Source of the DNA: Toxotes chatareus
Lineage: Eukaryota; Chordata; Actinopteri; Toxotidae
Length of the DNA: 64,000 bases
Assembly (NCBI GenBank): GCA_016801885.1
Contig: CM028889.1
Location: 12,339,001-12,403,000, forward strand
Direction of reading: 5' to 3'
Shown here: one piece after another, positions 15,201-26,193 of the stretch
How positions within the stretch are numbered: the stretch's first letter is position 1
Layout: each line of letters starts with the position of its first letter
Program-made: the position numbers and the translations under genes
The notes under the pieces: model-generated
The model's database searches: none
What the model saw: only the letters and a program-made list of their open reading frames with translations
Told to the model about the DNA's origin: nothing

Positions 15201-18200
15201 GTGTGTGTGGGGGGGTCTGGTTTTAAAACAGAACGGGGACTGCTACCTTTGTTTCATCAGTAGAATCAGGAAAAGTTGTCATTTATTGTTCTCTATTAGA
15301 TACCATCAGTAGAGAGATGACAGGGAATGAGGGAAGTGAGGTGAATTAAGGGCTCTGGCTGGACTTGAAGACAAGGGTGGTTTATAGTCAGCATCTTCAC
15401 CTTGAAGCCAGGGGTGGGTTTCATCTACATTACATAAATGATACAGAACATTAAACTCTTATCTAAGAAAAAAACACTTAGAACAGAGGCCTGCTGTTTC
15501 CTATTAGTGTCTGCAGAAAGGCAGACACACTAATGGGTTCTGCATTTGTGTGTGTGTGTGTGTTTGTGTCTGTGCAGAGGGAGAACCGTCGTCTTCAAGA
15601 GGCCAGTATGCGACTAGAACAGGAGAATGATGACTTGGCCCATGAACTGGTCACCAGTAAGATCGCCCTTCGGAACGACCTTGACCAGGTAACTCAGCAC
15701 CTCCAGAGCACATTTTCAAAGCTGCAACAGGAGACTGAGGCCCGAACAGGATGTAATAATTTGTTGGATTTTAGTAAGGTTGTGTTGACATGTAGTGTTG
15801 GCTCTCAACTGCCAACACTAGTTGTATTACACATAGAGCACAATGAGAGGCTTAATATGCTCCAAATGCACATGCTCTTTGAAATCTTTGTGTGTTTGTG
15901 TGTGTGTACGTGCATTCAGGCAGAAGACAAAGCTGATGTTTTGAACAAAGAGCTGCTGAGCACTAAGCAACGTTTAGTGGAGACTGAGGAGGAAAAGAGA
16001 CGACAGGAAGAGGAGACGGCTCAGGTAACATCTGCCCTTTGTTTACCTTCATCTTATTAAGCTTGTTAAACTCAGCCTTAACAAGTTACAGGCCTCATTG
16101 GTCATTTGCTTTAATGATCTTTGCCGTCAAAGCTTTGTTATGGCACTCTATATGTAATTTTAAAAAAAACAGAAATTTGTCTGAATTTTCACTAGGCAAC
16201 AGAGTATATATATCTCCTTTGAGGCTGGCTTAATGGCTTCACTGTTTGGTTGTATTTACTTAAACTTTCACTGAAATGCACAATTAGTGATTAATGACTT
16301 TAATCAGCTTCTGACGATGACCAAAGAAAATGCAACGACATCAGCAACAGGCTTATAATCATTATAAGTTGCGTTGTCACTACAGAACAAGCATGCTGTG
16401 TAATTACAGCCAAAAGTCAATAGAGCTGCACAGAAAATAGCCCAGATATCATTATTCTAAATGATACTGAGTGTTTTGTAATTAGTATTGATCAACAGCT
16501 CAATTAAGCTCTCAAGGACCAATTGTGGCTTGTATTTTTTTTTTTTTTTTTAACCATTTGAAGCAGGGGAAATCTTACTGATCGCATCTTTAAAACTTAT
16601 ATTTAACTATGAGGCAGTGCAGTATTTGACCACACTTCGTCTGCACAGTAGATGTGTGTGTGATAGAGTTCTGTACTGTCAGCTCAATCCCCCTCATTAA
16701 AGTACTATTTAATGTTTTTGTCACGTTGCTCTGTCCCTCCCAGCTGAAGGAAGTGTTCAGGAGGGAGCTGGAGAAAGCAGAGTTGGAGATCAAGAAAACC
16801 ACAGCGATCATAGCTGAATACAAACAGGTTTGACACTTATAATAACTCCATCTGCTGCATTTAAAATGGAAAATTAAATGAGATCAACACTCATTTGCTC
16901 ATTTACAGTTAGTGCATCAGGCTATAGTTTTTGACAAAACAGTTAACTGAAAAAATGTTTTTTTATAAAACACTGGAAATAAAGCTAATATTATTAGCAG
17001 TAACTTTTTTTTTTTTACTCTTAATAAAAGTAATGTACCAGTGTCACTATTCATATCCACTTCTTAGCAGTATCCAACACATGTATTATTGTTTTAATTC
17101 TATTTGTATTATTTATGCAACATCTTTCACTGCTGCATAAAGTAACTGCACTTTGACTGTACAAAGGGTAAAAGGCTAAAAATACTGAGCTACATAGAGC
17201 TCCGATTGGTCCCCTTGAATGTGTGGAGCTATGTGAGTGTGAAAAGATTTATTTATTTATTTATTTATTTTTTGGAGAAACACGGGTTAAAAAAAAATCT
17301 TCAGCGTATCTCTCATCTTGTAGTTCAAACCTGCCATCTCTTATATAACCCAACTTCCTCTCTGTGTTTCAGATCTGCTCCCAGCTGAGCACCAGGCTAG
17401 AAAAACAACAGGCAGCAACAAAAGAAGAGCTGGACATCGTCAGGGTGAGATTACACTGTTAATGTGTAGCTATTATAGAGGACAGCAAGTACAAATTTGC
17501 AGATTTTGAACACTAACTAAAGCCACAATGTGTTGCATCACAGAATGAAGGATTTTTCAGCACCGTTCTGACTTTGAGTCTCCCTCAGGCAGTCAGACGA
17601 GCCCACGTTGGCACATCATCACACCCATAGAGAACCTGATTGCACAAATAATCCTACACAACTCGTTTAGCCCTTGTCAAGCACATGTTCTGTTGTTGCC
17701 CTCTGGGTGTGGTAGAGTACCACCACAGACCTGGATAAAGATCAGGACATTCTGATTTCCCTCTTAATATGATGTGTTGCAACATTACATCATATTGAAA
17801 CAGGATGTTGTTGTGGGACATAACACCGGATGGGACCTTTTAGGAGAGAAATACAGTGTACATTGTTATGAGCAAGCAGAGTAGAGCTAGAGAAGCTAAA
17901 AGCAAAGGAAAAGAAACCTAATTCAGAGAAATGGTAAATGTATAATGTAACCGCTTCAGTTGTTCTGTGATTGACTACTGTAGAATGTTAGCTATGGCCG
18001 AACTGTGTCTTGCTTTTTTTATTTTTAACTCAACAAAGATTGTTGGGTTGTTGATGGCCTGTGGACCTGTACATTTAGTACAATGAAATGGGTGAACTGT
18101 AAAAATTAACCTTCCCCTTGAACAGTGTGTACGATGCAGGAATAACTTGTAAAGAAAAAAACAGTTTCTGCTTGTGAAGTGCTGGCCACCAGGCAAAAGT

Positions 18201-19519
18201 CAAAATCAAAGGAGAAGATGGATCACACAATCTGTTCAGTGTTTTGCCCACAAGGTCTTCACCAGGGCACAATGCTTTTATGAAGATGAAGCACTAAATG
18301 AACACTAAATTAAAAAAAAAAACAACCCAGAATATGGTGCCCATGCATTTAATGTGTTCAGCCAGACCAGATATGCTCCTCGGCTTTAGCACAAGTTTTA
18401 TTTGAAACATAGGGAGTGTTCTTGCACAAGAATATGTGTTTTTACCTGTACTCACATGTCTATACAGTAGACAGTATGTTTACCAATCTCTGCTAACATA
18501 TGTGTGTTTGTGTGCCTGTCTAGAGTAAAGTAATGGGCTGTGAGCACTGTAGGGACCTGTTCAGCACCCTGGGTACCCTTCAGGCATCGTCCCCTGGCAG
18601 GGACAAGGCATCCACCGAGCCGCTGGACGAGGAGAAGGACGGGCTGAAGGAGCAGCTGAGGCAGCTGGAGCTGGAGCTGGCCCAGACTAAACTGCAGCTG
18701 GTGGAGGCCAAATGCCGCATCCAGGTCAGCAGCATCAGTGACGGCCTGTGATAGCAATAACAGCAGTAACAATAATTATTACTTATGTACCAAATCTGAA
18801 TATTCTTAAGGAAATGGGTATAACCAAAGCTGTCAGGAACATCTACTTCATAAAGAAACAACTGTAGATAATTTTATTTAGTGTTATTAACATCACTAGG
18901 TTTACTGCATATTCAGTACTTTATTAGCCTATTACTATAGCTTGGTTATGTATATTCTCATTGTGCTTATAACAAAAGTAGGTACAAGGACATTTCACTA
19001 AAAACTAAAAATATCAACTTCATAACCATGAAAACATAATGCAAAAGTATCTGAACACACACAAAGAAGTGTATGTACCCATGGATGTGACACTAGGATA
19101 CACACTCTGAAAAGAAAGTCCATCCAGTCTACTAGAATACATAGCTCCACTGAAAAGCCTGTTGTTCATTTAAATAGTCAGTTGGTACAAAGTGCCGATG
19201 TGCAACTAAGTAACTGGATGGTGTTAAAATACACAGTCAGGGCAGTGTGTTAGATGAACTTACAAGGGAGAATTGAAGCTGGCCAAATTTGATCCAAAGT
19301 TCTTTCCTGCTCTTGCTGCCCTGCTCCTGCTGACTCCTCTCTCCTCATCTTGCCGCTCTGCAGGAGCTCGAGCACCAGCGGGGAGTCCTGATGAACGAGA
19401 TCCAGGCGGCCAAGAACTCTTGGTTCAGCAAGACTCTGGGCTCCCTGAAGAGTTCTGCTTCCTCGTCCTCCAGCTCCACATCCCATACTCCGTCCTCTCC
19501 AAAGGAAGGCCCTGCCTAG
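456..19519 (+). CDS. rabgap1l: RAB GTPase-activating protein 1-like, 3' part of the gene (5' end outside window)
   Basis: RABGAP1L is a TBC-domain Rab GTPase-activating protein acting on endosomal and Golgi traffic. Eight shared coding exons lie here: 456-584, 12006-12098, 15578-15688, 15920-16024, 16744-16827, 17373-17444, 18524-18724 and 19364-19519 (TAG stop at 19517). All have AG/GT borders and multiples of three bases, so every junction is phase 0. The first encodes the end of the TBC/post-TBC region (KEDLLQADFEGALKFF). The rest form a long Glu/Lys/Gln-rich coiled coil. Motifs VPTKKLKK, RENRRLQEASMRLEQENDD, KTTAIIAEYKQ and QRGVLMNEIQAAKNSW match, from memory, mammalian RABGAP1L more closely than RABGAP1. 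The N-terminal PTB and most of the TBC domain lie upstream of the window. The serine-rich last residues differ from the mammalian tail as I recall it. The paralogue call rests on memory of these motifs, not on an alignment. Confidence 0.93.
790..905 (-). repeat. tRNA-like SINE fragment
   Basis: On the minus strand the sequence includes CAACCAAAAGGTCAGGGATT followed by AGATCCCC. This resembles the box-B half of tRNA-derived fish SINEs (variants of GGTTCGATCCC). Family not determined. Confidence 0.4.
1475..1504. repeat. (CA)n microsatellite
   Basis: About 15 uninterrupted CA units in the rabgap1l intron. Confidence 0.95.
5150..5527 (+). promoter_or_regulatory. rabgap1l: Internal promoter and 5' UTR of the short rabgap1l isoform
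   Basis: The stretch before the alternative start is richer in G+C than the surrounding intron. It carries CCCGCCTCCCC near 5335 and GGGTGGGGC near 5350, which look like SP/KLF sites, and a pyrimidine-rich leader up to the ATG. No clear TATA box is visible. The promoter role is inferred from the isoform-specific start codon that follows. The transcription start site cannot be placed from sequence alone. Confidence 0.5.
5528..5650 (+). CDS. rabgap1l: Alternative first coding exon of the short rabgap1l isoform
   Basis: The ATG at 5528 has A at -3, and the exon ends before GTAGGT. It encodes 41 residues beginning MMQEVSIMVAYDAHV and ending APRPV. It is exactly 123 bases, phase 0, and joins the exon at 12006 to read ...RPV-VPTKKLKK. 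The mammalian short isoform, as I recall it, begins MMEEISIMVAYDAHV and joins the same VPTKKLKK exon. The predicted short protein is 314 aa: this N-terminus plus the coiled coil, without the PTB or TBC domain. It would not act as a GAP itself, and a scaffold or regulatory role is inference. Confidence 0.9.
5673..5710. repeat. (CTTT)n microsatellite
   Basis: Tandem CTTT units with one interruption, just after the alternative exon's donor site. Confidence 0.9.
6149..6270. repeat. Long (TG)n microsatellite
   Basis: About 41 uninterrupted TG units (6149-6231), followed by interrupted TG with TC and CG variants. A shorter TG run lies near 5994-6012. Confidence 0.97.
7258..7390 (+). repeat. tRNA-like SINE fragment
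   Basis: Contains GGAGACCCAGGTTAAATGTCC-like box-B sequence followed by GTGTCCTTCAGCAAAACACTG. This resembles the conserved body of several teleost SINEs (GTGCCCTTGAGCAAGGCACT). Divergent copy. Confidence 0.5.
9361..9860 (-). mobile_element. 3' end of a non-LTR retrotransposon (LINE), 5'-truncated
   Basis: On the minus strand, 9855-9634 encodes a 73-residue open segment with NPDHTLHPVLDRQRSAFSKR, then KDRYRKSFLPHAIRLFN and a stop. Many fish LINEs of the CR1/L2/Rex1 type have this C-terminal tail after the reverse transcriptase. The element ends at low coordinates in a GAATA-type pentamer run (9361-9386, AATAG units), as expected for a LINE 3' tail. The catalytic reverse transcriptase part is absent, so this is a dead 5'-truncated insertion in the intron. 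Exact family not determined. Confidence 0.75.
12006..12098 (+). CDS. rabgap1l: rabgap1l exon: first exon common to both isoforms (31 codons)
   Basis: Encodes VPTKKLKKFEKEYQTLRE through DPIDRYQ. Flanked by TTTTCAG and GTAGGA. Start of the coiled coil. Confidence 0.95.
12750..12850 (+). repeat. Probable dispersed fish repeat
   Basis: AAAGGAACAGTTCAGAATTT followed by TTTAAG resembles a sequence I remember as common in fish genomes (…GTTCAGAATTTTTTGAAG…). Boundaries and class are unclear. Confidence 0.3.
14990..15215 (+). repeat. Dispersed teleost repeat with GAGGACATTTTGGCTG and GTTAGGGTT motifs
   Basis: Contains TTGAGGACATTTTGGCTG, GGTTTTGGGGTTAGGGTTGG, GTTGTGATGGTTAAGATTAG and GAGTGTCCTCACAA, ending in a GT run. 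This order recurs in many fish introns. GTCCTCACAA near the end is the complement-like counterpart of the opening GAGGAC, which would suit a short inverted-end element. Class uncertain. Confidence 0.5.
15578..15688 (+). CDS. rabgap1l: rabgap1l exon: coiled coil (37 codons)
   Basis: Encodes RENRRLQEASMRLEQENDD through ALRNDLDQ. Preceded by a GT-rich tract ending TGTGCAG; donor GTAACT. Confidence 0.95.
15920..16024 (+). CDS. rabgap1l: rabgap1l exon: coiled coil (35 codons)
   Basis: Encodes AEDKADVLNKELLSTKQRL through EEETAQ. Acceptor ATTCAG, donor GTAACA. Confidence 0.95.
16744..16827 (+). CDS. rabgap1l: rabgap1l exon: coiled coil (28 codons)
   Basis: Encodes LKEVFRRELEKAELEIKK then TTAIIAEYKQ. 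Acceptor CTCCCAG, donor GTTTGA (weaker than its neighbours). Confidence 0.94.
17373..17444 (+). CDS. rabgap1l: rabgap1l exon: coiled coil (24 codons)
   Basis: Encodes ICSQLSTRLEKQQAATKEE then LDIVR. Acceptor GTTTCAG, donor GTGAGA. Confidence 0.94.
18524..18724 (+). CDS. rabgap1l: rabgap1l exon: CxxC-containing linker and coiled coil (67 codons)
   Basis: Encodes SKVMGCEHCRDLFSTLG, a variable Ser/Gly-rich part, then LRQLELELAQTKLQLVEAK and CRIQ. The CEHC pair aligns with the corresponding CKHC in mammals as I recall it. Acceptor CTGTCTAG, donor GTCAGC. Confidence 0.94.
19364..19519 (+). CDS. rabgap1l: rabgap1l terminal coding exon
   Basis: Encodes ELEHQRGVLMNEIQAAKNSW, FSKTLGSLKS, a run of serines, and a TPSSPKEGPA tail before TAG at 19517-19519. 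The FSKTL core is conserved; the Ser-rich tail is variable. Confidence 0.95.
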   Translation, partial: ELEHQRGVLMNEIQAAKNSWFSKTLGSLKSSASSSSSSTSHTPSSPKEGPA

Positions 19520-22290
19520 ACGACCCCCCCAATCTCCAACCCCCCTGTCCCCTTCAGGATGCACACTAGAGCTGAGAAACAAAAGTTGAAGAAACGAGCA
19601 ACGGAGAAATGCAGTATTCCTTTTACAACTGGTGGCAAAGTGGAGCTCACCAGCTTCTTTGACTGCAAATAGCTGAAAAGATGAAAAAAGAGACAGGCGG
19701 GGGACGGGACCAGCCGCCTGTCTTTCTCTCAGCGTTTACGTTTGAGTGAACTAAAAAGTGTCTGTTGACCTTCTCTGCTTCACAGGTGATGATACAGGTG
19801 AGCATCAGTGAGGCTTGAAGTTGATTTAAAGGGTCAGGGGTCATTGCTGGCACTGTTTTGTTGAGGTGGATCTCCAAACTCATTGTAAGAAAGCTGAATT
19901 ACTCTAAACAGTGGCATCCCTCATGTAGGTCAATAATTTAGCTTCACCTTGTGGACAGCCATTGCTACTGCACATTTATTGTCATTTTATCTGAGTGAAA
20001 TGATGTTTTTAGGTAGCTGAAAATTAAACCCTCATTTAGTCTTGTAATTTGCACAATATTTCCAATGACAGTGATACAGCTACATTACATAGATATAAAA
20101 AAATGTACTGCTTAAACATAGAAAAATCTACATGAACCATCTTCAGCGCAGCAAAGCCACAGCACTCTGAAAAAGGAATACTGCATCCAGTCTTAAACAA
20201 TACAAAAGTTGTATTTCTTTATAGTAATATAACGTAAACAATGTTGTCATATAAATATGTATAACTAATTATTGTTTTTTTTTAATAATCTTGTACAGTT
20301 CTTTAAGAGAAGAAAAAGAAAAACGTAAAGAAAAGTTCTTTGTTAATTTTTTTTTCTACTGTTTGGAATTTGAATGTCATCTCACTAGCTGTCACCGTGT
20401 GTGATCGATGTGGTCGAGTCCAAACGCTGAAAAGCCCAAGTGACAACGTCCAGCAATTTTATTGCTCCCTGCTTTTTTTCTAGTCATGGTTGTAATTTCA
20501 ATCAAAATTTAACTGATTTCAATTTTTTTTTTAATTTATAAACTTTATCCAGCTCCTGCCTGTAATTTGCATTTTTATTATTGCTTTTTTTATGTGTGTC
20601 ACCATCTGCAGATGTCTAACATGCAGCCATCGTTTTTTTTTAGCCAGCAGAGATGGGCACTCTTCATTTTCTGCGTATGTTTTGACCTTTATATACTTTT
20701 GCTGATGGAGTTGGAGTTCGTATAACAGAATTCCACACATTTTCAGTGAGGTAGTGGTGATAATATGAAGTCTCCAAAATAGCTTGAAAACATATTGAAG
20801 ATGCGGATTGACCTTGGTTGTATATTTTAAGGTTTCAATTGTTTCGTTTCATTCATTTTATGTTGCACCAACAGCCATTATAGTGGGATTTATGTTCCAT
20901 TTTTTCATTCTTAACTGAGTGACACATGGCTTCCACACAACCAGATAACAGTCACAGAAAACAGGGAAATACTGATTCTGTTTGTGTTATATAACACTTT
21001 TGCACAGAAAGTATTGGAAGTCTTAACCACTTCACACCTGTCATCAGAATTAACTGTAGATAACTGAATTAGGTAATTCTACCTTTGTGATACAGTGTAG
21101 GCTCTGAAGTATCTGTTACATAGCACAACTCATCCCTAGAAATGTTGCTCCACCATTGACAAGCAGTTCTAAGGCCATTTGCACAGCTGTGCCAACATGT
21201 TCTTTTTCCTTTGTCATGTTAAAAAGAATATTTTTTACAACAAAAACAAAATTCTGTAACAAGAATGCTAGTTATTGCTGTTTTTTCAGGCACAAAACTG
21301 CGGTGTCAGTACCAACAGTCCTCCTTTATTCCCTATTCCTCTTGTCACTGAAATCAGCCTTTGGACTCTGACCAAGCCCATGTGTATTTTTTTGTGTGGG
21401 AGAGTGTGTGTGTCTATGAGTGTGTTTTTGGACGTGTGTATGTACATGTGCATTCTCCACTGTAACTCAAGTGGTTGAAGTTGAAATGGTTTGTTCTTCA
21501 CGTGGCTGCCTTTTCTGTTAATGACTGAAGCCGTCGGCTGATGAGAGGAAAGCCGTCTGACTGAAATGTCGGAGAGCATCGGCTGTGCCATAAGATTCTC
21601 CCTAGTGCTCCATCCCCAGCAGTCTTCCTCTGTGCTCGCAATTACCTGAATCAGCTTCACACAGAAAAATCTGCTGATTATCATTTTCAGTAATGTCCTG
21701 TCACACACATTTCCACCAGGAGCTTTCCCAGTACAACTGCCATCCTCTTGCTGGTGGTCACTGAGCAGCTCTGCTGGAGGAAATGCACCAGTATCATGAA
21801 AAGGGAGAAAAAGGAAGCTGACTGGCTTAATATCATTGAATTCCAGGTGTGTTTTGTATTTCCAGGACATTCCCCCTCTCCTTGTGGCCGTTACAATGTC
21901 GTACAACCAGTGTCATGTAAACTGTGGCCAAGTTGGAAGGAGCTCCCCGTCTTTTATGTGCACTAACACAGCATCGATATTTTAAACACTATTTCAAGAT
22001 GTGTGGTTGTTTTTAGTTATGCACAGAGCATAATTATTTTTTAACTGATGATTTTTGTTGCTGAGAGGACAGCTGCCAATTTATATAATTCAGTCAAATT
22101 CACAGTTAATTTCAATGATCAGCAGGCGGCGAGTCGGGTTAGAGATGTGATGTGTGTGTAGTTTACAGTTTACTGTAATACCACGGTCCTGTTACATAGG
22201 AAGGCGCATCTCCTCAACTGGCGTGACTCCAACACTGTTTGCTGTACAGTAACTGTCTGACCTGCATTAATAAATTTCAGTTCTTCTGTT
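19520..22290 (+). other. rabgap1l: Probable rabgap1l 3' UTR
   Basis: Non-coding, AT-rich sequence after the stop with no new exon. The AATAAA at 22269-22274 is one plausible end. An ATTAAA at 20023-20028 could give a shorter UTR. The true end cannot be fixed from sequence alone. Confidence 0.45.
22269..22274 (+). terminator. Candidate polyadenylation signal AATAAA
   Basis: AATAAA followed within 15 bases by a GTTCTTCTGTT U/GU-rich stretch, about 2.75 kb after the rabgap1l stop. A second AATAAA lies at 22349. Confidence 0.3.
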
Positions 22291-23232
22291 CATTCACACA
22301 CTTTTATTGAACATCAGAATACTAAATGGAATTTCTCATTTTAGGATTAATAAAAGGACATTAAAAGGAATTCAGATTCAGACTAAACGTACATAACATG
22401 CTACATTTACATTAAATGTGATTCAGTTTGATTGGTAATTGTATAAAATTTCTATAGCCATGGAGTAATGTGGAAGGCAAAAGCAGATATAATTGAAAGG
22501 TATGTGGCAGTTTCACTACATGATTTAATTCTGATCTGATTCCAGGTTCAAGGCTTCAGCCCACCATTGCTGGCTTGAATGGGCTCTTCTTCTCTGGTGT
22601 TCTGGTGTTCTCTGGTATACCAGTTAAGTTAAAAGGAAAATGCTGAGCATGAATAGAAACTTGCAGCGCCATTATATACTGGAGGGACTGTATCTCCCAG
22701 CATTCCCAGGAGTGCTTGGAGATCCCCAAGAAGCTTGACCAATGCCACATTCATGTCATGTAGACTGCTCAGTTTTCTATTTGAAATCCTGAGTTCAAGA
22801 TATCAGGATTTTTTGATAGCTACATTGTCTTCCACTTGGCAAACATAACAATGGAAATGATGATAAACCAGGACAAGGACTGATAGTTCATCACAAAATA
22901 AAGTTCTATCTCCAATATAACTGTTCAAACTAATTAATAAGGAGTTAGATCCTGTTTTAGCTGTTGAATAACAGTTACAAATATGGAACATGATAACGAT
23001 AGCTAATTTAGGTGTATGGGAATGGGTTGGCCACCTTGAAACAATCTGTGAATACAAGTTACAAGTTGGAAGGAAGGACATTTTCCTTCTCTTATCCTTC
23101 TGTTATGACATGAATATGACATATGTTTCTATGGGATAGTCTGGACTGTAGTATTTGTCTGATGGACAGCAAGTCATTTTGCGAGACATTTCATTATAAA
23201 ATACGTACATGTGCTGTTATTTCTAACTGTTC

Positions 23233-23903
23233 TTAAGTTTCAGCTTTCCTGAATCAGTCGCTGAGGTCATCAAAGTAATTATCAGCGAAACGAAGCATCT
23301 GAATGATGGCAGTGAGCAGCACAATGTCGCAGTTCATGTCCAGCTCCAACTCCTCGCTGTAGTTCTTCACAGGAACAACACAGGACATTGAGTGCTGACT
23401 TGATGCATCTGGATCACAGAACACAGACCGCACAAGATTCAGGTGATGGTAGTTTATGCTGTTTTTGATAACTTAAGTACACCTGCTTTAACTTGAGTAC
23501 AACCTCATCTTTTTCCTTTGGTTTTTGCCACAGCAGGAAGACCGATTGTGTTAAATTTTTATATTTGTGTAGGTTATGACAAACCATTACAAACTAACTT
23601 GATATTTGTAACTGAGTCATTACTGTTGAAGTAGTGCTTAACTGAGACAACACTGCTAGTGAAATTAAAAAAAAAATACAACAGGAAAACTGAATAAGAC
23701 ACATAAACTAAATGAAATTCAGATAGATTCTTGCTACACCATAGCTGATATCCTTCCATCAAGGCCAAACCTTAGAATCCAAAACTCATTTAAATCTTTT
23801 TTTTTTTTTCAGAATAAACTCCTAAAAGGTAAATTTAAAATTTATCTCACCATTTCCTTGATATAAATGTTCCAGGCTTCATCAACCTCAGTAAAGTAGT
23901 AAA
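23233..23903 (-). pseudogene. Two-exon relic of a third IFI44-like gene
   Basis: The segment 23408-23233 is a close copy of the terminal exon of the IFI44-like gene at 26193-25999, including PVKNYSEELELDMNCDI and QMLRFADN. Homology continues into the upstream intron to about 23460. It carries a 13-base deletion after the sixth codon (frameshift) and a CGA-to-TGA nonsense change at 23256-23254. A second block, 23903-23851, matches the penultimate exon (…TGATGAAGCCTG…, IYIKEM, GTGAGA donor), but about 40 bases are missing from its middle and stops interrupt it. No GTPase or TLDc exons of this copy were found between here and 26 kb. It is a decayed, 5'-truncated tandem duplicate. Confidence 0.88.
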
Positions 23904-25511
23904 GCTACTATTTTAGCATTCTACTGTTTTACAAATGTAGGTTTCACTGGAAAACAGTGATATGTGTGGCCAGTCATTTGAGATACAGTATGTTCTGTAC
24001 ATAAGAATTAGTATGAACTGCAGAACCTTGTTAGCAGTGATTACATTAGTTCTGAGTGGGAACCTTATTGTTTTTTTTTTTTAAATGAGTCAAACACTGT
24101 TATAACAGTTTACTCACTGAGATCTGTTTTTATTGATTTATATAAATCATAGTTGTAGTAAGGGATTATTGGTATTAATTTTGTCACATCTAGTCTTCTA
24201 TATTCAACACATTCATGTTCTGTTGGCACTAAGAGGAGAGACTCAGCTCCTCAGGCCATAATCATTAGTACTTATAATGTGTTTTGCATCCACATTTATT
24301 AAAAATAAAATTATTTTTAATAAAAAGAAGCCAAAAGTAAAGCTTGACTGCCAAATAGCCATCAGTCATAGACACAGACCCAGTCATACAAATTTAAATT
24401 AAACATTAGCTTTTCCAATCGACATATCAGTCCTATAACTAACAGGAACTACTTCTCAACAGTTTAAGTATTAAAAATTATCATTTTACCTCTTCAATTA
24501 AACAAGTTCAGGCAAAAGAAGCCGAATCACTTTTCAGGTGGATGAGGATGAGCACTGTGTGTTGGCTATTGTTACTTGATGCAACAGACACTGACTTTTC
24601 TGAACAAGACCGGTACAAGGATACTGCCTTCAGAATAAATGAGTCAAATTAAATCTAAAGAAGTGACATTTGTAGGCATGGGGGGTTTAACATGATGACT
24701 AGACTCTTAAACCTTATACAAGAACTAATTGTTACCCGTCTTGTTCATGAAGCAATTTATTGAACTTGATTGACTGATTTTGCAGGCCTTCATCTTGCCT
24801 GAGCCTGACCTTTTTATTCACTCGTTCAGGAGTGTCCTTACTTCATTGTACTTGTACTACTCATCTTCCCCCTTGAATAGTTGAATGGCTGAATAGTTGT
24901 TTTATTTTGAAGGATCACTGGAAGTTAGAGATAGGCTACAGTTCAGGTGCCTTGATAAGGTCAATAAATTGTAACTTTCGTTTCTCTGTCAACCGGATAT
25001 TATAGGAAAAGAATCTACAGTATATTAAATGTAACGTGTGCAGTCCATAGGTTATTTGTTTTAAAAGCATTATCAAGATTTGGACCACTTCATCACCTAC
25101 AATGATATGCCCTCAGTTTAAATTTAGTTTTATATTCAGCCATCTGACTGGCTGAATATCATTGAATGAGAGGGACGTTTTCCTTCTTCACCATCACGCA
25201 TCATTCATCTCACAATCTGTCACGTCTGTCATATCTGTGTTACAAATATTTATACTTAAGAAACATTAACTGGAAATATTCAATTTACGGACAATAATGG
25301 CTTTGAACAGGAATTCAGAAATGTATTTTCCCTCTTAAACAAACACATTTAAAATGTTTTAACTTTAACAAAAATACTCCACGGCAACATAACATGCAAC
25401 ATAACAATAAAAATGAGTTTTTCTGCCAGCTCAACAAACTGGGAAGTTTTCCTGACAAGAAAAAATATATCAAATGCTGCAGCGGATAAAGCTCATTACT
25501 AGAAATCTTAA

Positions 25512-25543
<32 letters not shown>

Positions 25544-25998
25544 GATTAGTTTTGTGCACAAATTAGTAATTTGTATGCATGAATACAAATTCTTAACTTG
25601 CAAGGAGGGCTGAAACAAAGTCTAATGCAACATCAAAACTGTATGTATCTGGTGCCACAGAAGTCCAAATGTCATCACTCTTTGCTTGGCATGAAAATCA
25701 GGCTTGAGGAAGCGATGCAGATGAGCTCTGATAAGCCAGCAATATAATAAAACTTATAATGTATGAATGACAATAAATTGCAGTCTTTATACTGATAATG
25801 TAAAGATGAAAACATTTAAACTGTAACAACTTTCTACTGATACACAGAATTTACATCCAAATAAAGAAAATTGGACATTTTGCAGCTGAGGTACAAAATC
25901 AAACTGGGTAGGATCAGTTGTTAGTAAATGGCTGGATCATTGTGAGGGATGTTTCATTCCAGTTGCTCAGGTTATTGTTTCTACTGCACAAATACTTC
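23904..25998. other. Intergenic, AT-rich, no gene seen
   Basis: No open segment resembles IFI44 exons or any other protein. A (GA)n run lies at 25521-25543. I found no AATAAA for the minus-strand gene ending at 25999 within the nearest kilobase. Confidence 0.5.
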
Positions 25999-26193
25999 CT
26001 ATTCTTTACTCTCAGTGTTGCTGAATCGGTCACTGATCTCATCAAAGAAATTATCAGCGAAGCGAAGCATTTGGATGATGGCGCTGAGCAGCAGGATGTC
26101 GCAGTTCATGTCCAACTCCAGCTCCTCGCTGTAGTTCTTCACGGGAACAACACAGGACAATGGCACTCCAAGCCGAGCACTGACCTCCTGCAT
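25999..26193 (-). CDS. Copy A terminal exon
   Basis: Encodes MQEVSARLGVPLSCVVPVKN through SNTESKE and TAG. VPVKNYSEELELD is the family's conserved C-terminal block. Acceptor TGATCCAG. Confidence 0.93.
   Translation of the reverse strand: MQEVSARLGVPLSCVVPVKNYSEELELDMNCDILLLSAIIQMLRFADNFFDEISDRFSNTESKE

Noticed and set aside
15533..16060. Single long exon for rabgap1l across 15533-16060
   Set aside because: The frame continues through the intron by chance; GTAACT at 15689 and ATTCAG at 15914 mark two separate exons.
456..19519. Calling the gene RABGAP1 rather than RABGAP1L
   Set aside because: The MMQEVSIMVAYDAHV alternative start, the CEHC linker and the QEASMRLEQENDD/KTTAIIAEYKQ wording fit what I recall of RABGAP1L. 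An alignment would settle it.
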